Assembly (NCBI RefSeq): GCF_003386535.1
Contig: NZ_QTTN01000007.1
Span: forward strand, 157,837 to 221,836
DNA: 64,000 nt
DNA from: Paenibacillus taihuensis
GTDB lineage: Bacteria; Bacillota; Bacilli; Paenibacillales; Paenibacillaceae
Direction: 5' to 3'
Below are positions 59,557-64,000 of this stretch, piece by piece; the stretch's first letter is position 1, and the number at the start of each line of letters is the position of its first letter. A program made the translations under genes and the position numbers. The notes under the pieces are model-generated. The model was not told the DNA's origin and did no database searches. It was given only the letters and a program-made list of their open reading frames with translations.

Positions 59557-59664
59557 ACCAATTCAATCCCTTTCAGCTTGAGTGTGTCTTCCCTTATTCA
59601 ATCTCATTCATTTGGTGTACCTTATGCATGCGTGAGCCGAGTTGCAACTGCGTCTTCTGATAAC

Positions 59665-59940
59665 AAAAAAATCCCACCCCCAAGACTCCGGAAAGTCTTA
59701 GGGACGAGATTTGCATGCTCGTGGTACCACCCTAGATTCGCTAAAATGTCGCCATTTCAGCCTCCTCGAGTACGGCTTTGCTTCCAGCAAGGCTTATACT
59801 CTAGCTCTATAACAGGAGCTCCTGTCACCCCATCCCCCGCCGATTGCGTTAGTTCCGGTGCGCTGCTCTGAGCCTTTTTTCAATAAAGCTTGCTTTGCCC
59901 CTTTCCAGCTGCCAGGGCTCTCTGTAAAAGCAATTCTTTA
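59665..59940 (-). promoter_or_regulatory. T-box riboswitch leader of asd
   Basis: On the minus strand the T-box word AGGGTGGTACCACG (59733-59720) is followed by the terminator stem (AAGACT/AGTCTT within 59671-59710) and seven Ts (59671-59665). Upstream, Stem I has the AGAGAG kink-turn word (59923-59918) and a base pairing of 59930-59934 with 59843-59847. The likely specifier loop is GGAACTAAC at 59848-59856, where ACT (Thr) and AAC (Asn) are the readings I can see; I cannot settle which is right. Uncharged tRNA should allow transcription into asd. Confidence 0.85.
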
Positions 59941-60145
59941 CTTACTCTTCTCTTCATCGCATTTGAATGTTGCGTTTATATTATCAGATTACGAAGAAGA
60001 GGTAAATCATTTTTTTGAAAATTCGAAGCATATCGACGATGCCCGAGCTTATGGAAATGTTTGTTATGGATACGAGCAGCGCAAACATACTTTAGTAGAC
60101 AGCTGCTTTAAAGCACAAATTACCAGCTTGTACCGGATAGGAGAG

Positions 60146-60733
60146 TTGATTCAACTGAGATGGCTGATAGCTACCGTGCTTGCAATTGTAATGTTAGTCA
60201 GCATCGCCGGCTGCGAACAGCAGTCAAACAGCAGCAAGGCAGCCACGCCTGAAGAGCCCCAAATTGAACTCTCCAAGCATATGACGGCGCATCAGAAGGA
60301 CCGGTTTCAAATGTTCGTCGCTCGTGTCGTGCGCGACCGAAACAACTTGACGCCGGAAACGATCAGACAGTTCTGGGAGCTGGTCGACGAAGTCAAGGCG
60401 ACGGATGAAGAGGTTGCCACGATGAAGGATTTGCTTGCTGGACCGATCGTCATCTACATGAAATTTTTCTTCGATGATGCACTGATCGCGCTGTCGCAAG
60501 GCGTTCCTTACAAGTCTCCGGAGCGTGCCGAATACGAGCAGCATCTCAAATCCATCCATGCCATCACGGACGATAGAATCCGGCAAAATGATGATCTCAT
60601 GTCGCGGATTGCCCGCAAAGATCCCCTCCTGAAAGGCGATAGGCCAATCGACGAGCTAATCATCCGGGATGCGCTCATTAATGTATACGAAGCAATTGAT
60701 TCGATCAATATTCTGTTCACGCGGCCAGCATGA
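60146..60733 (+). CDS. Lipoprotein of unknown function
   Basis: A ~195-residue lipoprotein: short N-terminus, hydrophobic WLIATVLAIVMLVS and lipobox SIAGC, then a helical charged domain (MTAHQKDRFQMFVARVVRDR, DALINVYEAIDSINILF). The start is unclear: a TTG at 60146 lies two bases after AGGAG and a CTG at 60155 lies eleven bases after. The frame stays open back to 59858, but that part antisense-overlaps the T-box and looks unreal. I do not recognise the domain. 59941-60145 shows no gene. Confidence 0.6.
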   Translation: MIQLRWLIATVLAIVMLVSIAGCEQQSNSSKAATPEEPQIELSKHMTAHQKDRFQMFVARVVRDRNNLTPETIRQFWELVDEVKATDEEVATMKDLLAGPIVIYMKFFFDDALIALSQGVPYKSPERAEYEQHLKSIHAITDDRIRQNDDLMSRIARKDPLLKGDRPIDELIIRDALINVYEAIDSINILFTRPA

Positions 60734-60734
60734 A

Positions 60735-60778
60735 GAAGGCTGCCGAGTCGCGATAGCGGCGGGCAGCCTTCGTTTATT
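60735..60778. terminator. Terminator between convergent genes
   Basis: GAAGGCTGCC pairs with GGCAGCCTTC around a long loop, then GTTTATTT on the plus strand; the right arm lies at the very end of the minus-strand neighbour. Confidence 0.72.
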
Positions 60779-61235
60779 TATGGATCGTTTTATTGGCTTC
60801 AATCTCCGCCGCCGCAGCCAAATTCCTCAGCATGATCGCATCGTGCTTGCCGCTGGCTTCTGCGATGACTCGCGTTAGCTCCGAATAGCGCTCTTTCATT
60901 ACGGAGATGCGCTCTTCCAGCTTCTGAATGTCTTGCTGCATTGTAGCAGCTAATGTTTTACTAGAGTACGCCTGCTCCAGATACCGCTTTGCTGCCTCTG
61001 CATTCTGCAGCGAAGCTTCTTGCTCGGCCTGCTGGCGGAATTGCTGCTCCTGCTTCTTAATCGACTGCTGTCGTTCCTTTGCCGTGAGCAGCTCAGACTC
61101 CAATCGACTGACAATAACGGCAAATTCGCGAAGCCGCTCATTCGCCGCTTCGAGATAAACCTCGAAGGAAACAGGCTCCTCTGTTTTAGACGTTCGCGAT
61201 CGGTAGATCTGTATAATTCGATTTACAATTCCCAT
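60774..61235 (-). CDS. PspA/IM30-like coiled-coil protein (short form)
   Basis: A 153-residue helical protein beginning MGIVNRIIQIYRSRT, with an EPVSFEVYLEAANERLREFA segment and long Glu/Gln/Arg-rich coiled coil (KKQEQQFRQQAEQEASLQN, IQKLEERISVMKERYSELTR). It looks like the PspA core hairpin without its full C-terminal helices; regular PspA is ~220 residues. PspA proteins bind and protect the membrane. AGGAG precedes the ATG. It lies 18 bp after a 365-residue protein of unknown family, in the same direction. Confidence 0.72.
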   Translation of the reverse strand: MGIVNRIIQIYRSRTSKTEEPVSFEVYLEAANERLREFAVIVSRLESELLTAKERQQSIKKQEQQFRQQAEQEASLQNAEAAKRYLEQAYSSKTLAATMQQDIQKLEERISVMKERYSELTRVIAEASGKHDAIMLRNLAAAAEIEANKTIHK

Positions 61236-61253
61236 AATTGCTCTCCTGCCAGT

Positions 61254-62351
61254 CTAATGGTCCTCATCTTCGCAATACTTTCGCTCATCTGCGGATTGGA
61301 AGGTACGCTGCGTAATAAAGCGGCCCGGCTCGCCGTCATCGCCATATTCGAACACGAATACATGATCTCTTGGAATAACGTTGCCTAGCACGCTTACACT
61401 GTTGGCCAGCACGCGGTAAACCGCCGGGAACGGACAGCAATACCAATACGAATCTTCCTTGATTTGGCCGCGCTTCAGCAGCTCCTCCACCGTCGTTTCA
61501 TACTCTCGTTCTACCGGCGTTTCCACGAAGTTCTCCCAATGTTCGATCAGATCGCGCTCCGCTTGGAAAAACTCTCCGGCTTTGCGAATTTCGCGAATCG
61601 CCGTCTTCGATGTCACTTTCCAGATGTCGTTCGAGTCCAGCTTGCACGGAATCTTGGCAGCAGCAGCGACAAACGGAGAGTTCTTCAGCAGCTCTGGATC
61701 CTTCAAGCCCTGCGCGACTAGGATGTAGCTCGATAACGCCATCCAGTACTGCTCTTCAGCGTCCTCGTGGCTCTCCTCCGAGACGCGGCGACCATTCGAG
61801 ATCGTGCCGACGATAGAGTCGCCGGCTTGCTTGCGTGTTCTCGCTTCCTCGTAGAGCAGAATCGCATCCTTGTAGGTGTCCTTCTCATTTCGCGCGATGG
61901 ACACCTCCAGCGCGAGGAGCTCCTCCATTCCCGCGGCAGCTCTGCGAAGTCCTGCGATGTGCTGTTCAGGGCATGGCTTCGGTCCCTCGATCTGCGTGCC
62001 AAGCCGAATTGGCAGCTGAATGCGAGCGGAATTCGCGAATGCCGCTTCCTGTCTCGCTGCGACCATAATGTCTGGCAGCATGCCGTACCAGACGTCCGCC
62101 TGATCATGCGTTACAATCGGTACCGGCTTAGGAACAGCGCCATCGAGTGCATCTCCAAGCAGCTCATCCGACATGATCTGAATGCTTCGCGCTGCTTGCA
62201 CAATCGCATTGGCGCGAGCCGACTTGCTTTCCGCCAGCTCGACATGAAGCGAATACACTTGCTCGCCTAGCCTTTTGTAGCTTTCCAGATGTTCGATTGG
62301 ACATATCTTCTGCCCGGTTAGCTGTTCTCGGAACCAATCCATAACTCCCAT
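61254..62351 (-). CDS. Protein of unknown family paired with the PspA-like gene
   Basis: A 365-residue soluble, largely helical protein starting at ATG 62351 (GGAGG nine bases upstream). Features: MGVMDWFREQLTGQKICPIE at the start, a Cys/Pro motif PKPCPEQHIAGLRRAAAGME, a helical middle with RNEKDTYKDAILLYEEA, and an acidic C-terminus ending YCEDEDH. A CCPFPAVYRVLANSVSVLGN segment is the most hydrophobic part. I do not recognise the family. The tight spacing suggests the two work together, but nothing in the sequence says how. Confidence 0.7.
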   Translation of the reverse strand: MGVMDWFREQLTGQKICPIEHLESYKRLGEQVYSLHVELAESKSARANAIVQAARSIQIMSDELLGDALDGAVPKPVPIVTHDQADVWYGMLPDIMVAARQEAAFANSARIQLPIRLGTQIEGPKPCPEQHIAGLRRAAAGMEELLALEVSIARNEKDTYKDAILLYEEARTRKQAGDSIVGTISNGRRVSEESHEDAEEQYWMALSSYILVAQGLKDPELLKNSPFVAAAAKIPCKLDSNDIWKVTSKTAIREIRKAGEFFQAERDLIEHWENFVETPVEREYETTVEELLKRGQIKEDSYWYCCPFPAVYRVLANSVSVLGNVIPRDHVFVFEYGDDGEPGRFITQRTFQSADERKYCEDEDH

Positions 62352-62475
62352 TGTGTACAACCTCCATAACGACTCAAGTTAACCTTTAGTACGCATAATT
62401 TCACACAGATGTTTCAAAACATTGACAAACTTATCTTATTCGATCAACGTCCGGATGCATAGAAAAAATATTTAT

Positions 62476-62520
62476 TAAAAAAGAACTGGCAAGCCAACCT
62501 CGGTTAGCTTGCCAGTTCTT
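62476..62520 (-). terminator. Intrinsic terminator after the MFS gene
   Basis: A near-perfect 14-bp stem (62481-62494 with 62507-62520) overlaps the end of the MFS gene and is followed on the minus strand by TTTTTTAATAAA. Confidence 0.87.
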
Positions 62521-63820
62521 CTTGTTGATCGCGTATAGCCGATGCTGCTCTGCTGTAGCTCTCCTGATTCGTGCTCAGCATGGAGCGTCCTGCCGTGAGT
62601 GCCAAGCCCAGCAGGACAAGCCCCATACCAACGCTGAAGCCGTAGTGTTCCACCCATGCCGGCATCGTCTTCAAGTTCCGATAAATCTCACCGCCGAGAA
62701 TCGGGCTTAAGAATCCAGTGAAGCCGGTCAACGCTGCGAACACAGCCACGTAGATTGTCCGTTCCGAGCTAGGCGCTTCTTCGATCGTGAAGTTGAACGT
62801 CAACTGCGTAAATCCGCCCGTGCCGATGCCAAGCAGCATATGCACCAGAATGAGTACCGGAATCGCCGGTATCCACGCAATTCCGCCCCAGAGCAGGCAG
62901 GAAGCTGCGATAATCGGCAGTGTCCAACGCAGGACACGCTTCGTGCCGTACTTGGCGTTCAAGTTGCCCCACACATAATAACTCGTCATCATGACGATCA
63001 ACTGAACCGTCGTAATGACCGATACCCACTGGATGCTGATGCTGAGCACTTCCTGCATGACATAGGAGAACAATGGAATCGCCATGTTTTGGAAGAAAAT
63101 CCATGCCGCCAGAAATAAGGTCGCACGTACGAAGCTGCGATCCTTGAGCGGTTTGACGAGCAGCTTAAGCTTCTGAGATTCCTGCGACCTCTCATACGGG
63201 AGATTCGGATAGCTAAACAGATGATAGCCGTTCCATACCATGCATACCGCCGCGATGATATACAGAATGATGAAGCCGTTCTGCTTCGAGAAAAGCTCCA
63301 GAATTTGACCGCCAGCGAGGACAGCTGCGGCGGCAAGTCCGCCAACAATCGTATTTCTTATGCCCATGTACCTGCCCCTCACCTGGGCGGGAACCATGTC
63401 TCCGATGAGCGATGCCCAGATAACGCCCGCAATGTTCGAGCATAGATACGAGAGCAAATAAAGCGCGATGAATGTATACACCCAGTAGCTCTGGGGTAAG
63501 ACGAATGGGATAAGCCCGGTCAGTACCCATAGTACGCGGTAAAGTACACCGTAGCCGAACACGTAAGCTCGCCGGTTATCGACGTTGTGCGTTATGATCG
63601 CAGTGAAGATTTGCGCCAGGTTGGCGAAAGCTGGAATGGCAAGCGCGAAGCCAATCTGCGCAGACGATGCGCCGAGATAGAGCATGAATCCGGTCAGGAA
63701 CGGACCGCCCAGCATGCTCCCGAGCAAACCGCCTGAAATCCCCTCGCTCGTGATCAATTTCAAATATTTTCGACTATCAGACTGTTTCTTGCTTTTGGTG
63801 AATCGTTTCGTCCAAAGCAT
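62504..63820 (-). CDS. MFS transporter
   Basis: A 438-residue membrane protein with 12 TM segments: GGLLGSMLGGPFLTGFMLYL, the MFS loop 2-3 QIFTAIITHNVDNRRAYVFG and a second-half counterpart YYVWGNLNAKYGTKRVLRWT. VIWASLIGDMVPAQVRGRYM shows the R-x-G-x-x motif. It resembles 'YbfB/YfmO-like' proteins of unknown substrate. An ATG at 63823 is one codon earlier; 63820 has better spacing from AGGGG. A strong terminator ends the gene. Confidence 0.87.
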   Translation of the reverse strand: MLWTKRFTKSKKQSDSRKYLKLITSEGISGGLLGSMLGGPFLTGFMLYLGASSAQIGFALAIPAFANLAQIFTAIITHNVDNRRAYVFGYGVLYRVLWVLTGLIPFVLPQSYWVYTFIALYLLSYLCSNIAGVIWASLIGDMVPAQVRGRYMGIRNTIVGGLAAAAVLAGGQILELFSKQNGFIILYIIAAVCMVWNGYHLFSYPNLPYERSQESQKLKLLVKPLKDRSFVRATLFLAAWIFFQNMAIPLFSYVMQEVLSISIQWVSVITTVQLIVMMTSYYVWGNLNAKYGTKRVLRWTLPIIAASCLLWGGIAWIPAIPVLILVHMLLGIGTGGFTQLTFNFTIEEAPSSERTIYVAVFAALTGFTGFLSPILGGEIYRNLKTMPAWVEHYGFSVGMGLVLLGLALTAGRSMLSTNQESYSRAASAIRDQQEELAS

Positions 63821-63889
63821 CATTTACCCCTAATTTATAATGTATTTATCTAATTTAATCGATTCACCTAGATTTGTATACCAAAACAA

Positions 63890-64000
63890 AAAGGGCCGCC
63901 CCGCGAGCAATGTCATTAAGTTAAGGTGTTGAACCAAATATCTATGCAAAGGAGCAGGTTATCGAAAGATAGCCTGCTCCTTTTTTGCGTGAAAAAGAGT
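63890..64000. other. Possible left end of an element continuing beyond the window
   Basis: GGGCCGCCCCGCGAG (about 63892-63906) is followed by AATGTCATTAAGTTAAGG and then the hairpin-terminator. Such an arrangement resembles the ends of IS4-type elements with a block to incoming transcription, but no transposase is visible here. Low confidence. Confidence 0.2.
63950..63986 (+). terminator. Strong hairpin with plus-strand T-run near the right edge
   Basis: GGAGCAGG-TATC (63952-63964 area) pairs across a GAAA tetraloop with GATA-CCTGCTCC, followed by six Ts. There is no plus-strand gene upstream in the window for it to end. Confidence 0.65.

Noticed and set aside
58336..59871. Long plus-strand open frame opposite asd (511 codons)
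   Set aside because: It is the antisense shadow of asd and crosses the T-box leader; composition is Arg/Cys-rich with no domain sense.
59858..60145. Upstream extension of the lipoprotein gene
   Set aside because: It is antisense to the T-box leader and would put the signal peptide about 100 residues inside the protein.
1..64000. tRNA or rRNA genes
   Set aside because: I saw no cloverleaf-type or conserved rRNA sequence in the intergenic gaps; the gaps are mostly short and explained by terminators and leaders.

Overview
The window reads as a chromosomal segment of a spore-forming Bacillales bacterium, most likely Paenibacillus or a close relative. The support is indirect: strong GGAGG-type ribosome binding sites, frequent GTG and TTG starts, TPP-riboswitch and T-box leaders, a YheC/YheD spore-coat type protein, a YeeI-type YebC protein, copper-amine-oxidase-N domain wall proteins, and moderately high GC. 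No rRNA, tRNA, CRISPR array or intact transposon was found. Most genes lie on the minus strand.

Layout: 1-2445 is the thiamine salvage operon thiM-thiD-thiE behind a TPP riboswitch (thiE runs off the left edge). 2554-6575 holds a secreted GH30 glycanase with ricin-type repeats, a soluble PAS histidine kinase and a duplicated DUF2294/MpsC protein. 6758-12769 is a tightly packed three-gene glucan operon: a DUF4912 protein with an HTH, a GH57 branching enzyme fused to a GT4 glycosyltransferase, and a nucleotidyltransferase fused to a phosphohexomutase that has lost its catalytic loops. 12770-14060 is a decayed stretch with a degenerate 22-23 bp repeat and a Gfo/Idh/MocA pseudogene. 14186-15518 carries a GNAT and a nitrilase-family hydrolase.

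15654-23882 is the nitrate/nitrite assimilation locus. nirB-nirD-hemD (minus) and nasA-nasC (plus) flank an ANTAR-domain regulator. Both operons have a consensus sigma-A promoter followed by A1/G4 hexaloop hairpins and a terminator, so the regulator probably controls both by antitermination. The 24 kb junction holds an unusual array of six covarying hairpins in about 112 bp units.

24226-33616 contains a class A PBP with a repetitive tail, a VOC protein, two small plus-strand genes, a surface-polysaccharide-like cluster (GT2, GT4, CsaB-type pyruvyl transferase, deacetylase remnant, two DUF2642-like proteins), a GNAT, a stand-alone UvrA insertion-region protein and a DUF554 protein. 33717-49697 is dominated by envelope functions: a two-component system with a secreted repeat protein, a YheC/D protein, an NlpC/P60 hydrolase, a DUF4015 lipoprotein, an ECF sigma/anti-sigma/micro-membrane-protein operon, a NEW3-ABC exporter operon, YebC, an APH-like kinase and a large secreted CuAO-N protein.

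49831-58243 is a complete phenylalanine/tyrosine catabolic operon (hpd, acyl-CoA ligase, unknown gene, fahA, hmgA, phhA). It lacks a recognisable maleylacetoacetate isomerase, and the unknown gene is a candidate to replace it. 58471-63820 has a T-box-controlled asd of the archaeal/fungal type, a lipoprotein, a PspA-like protein with an unknown partner, and an MFS transporter. The last ~110 bases may be the edge of another element.
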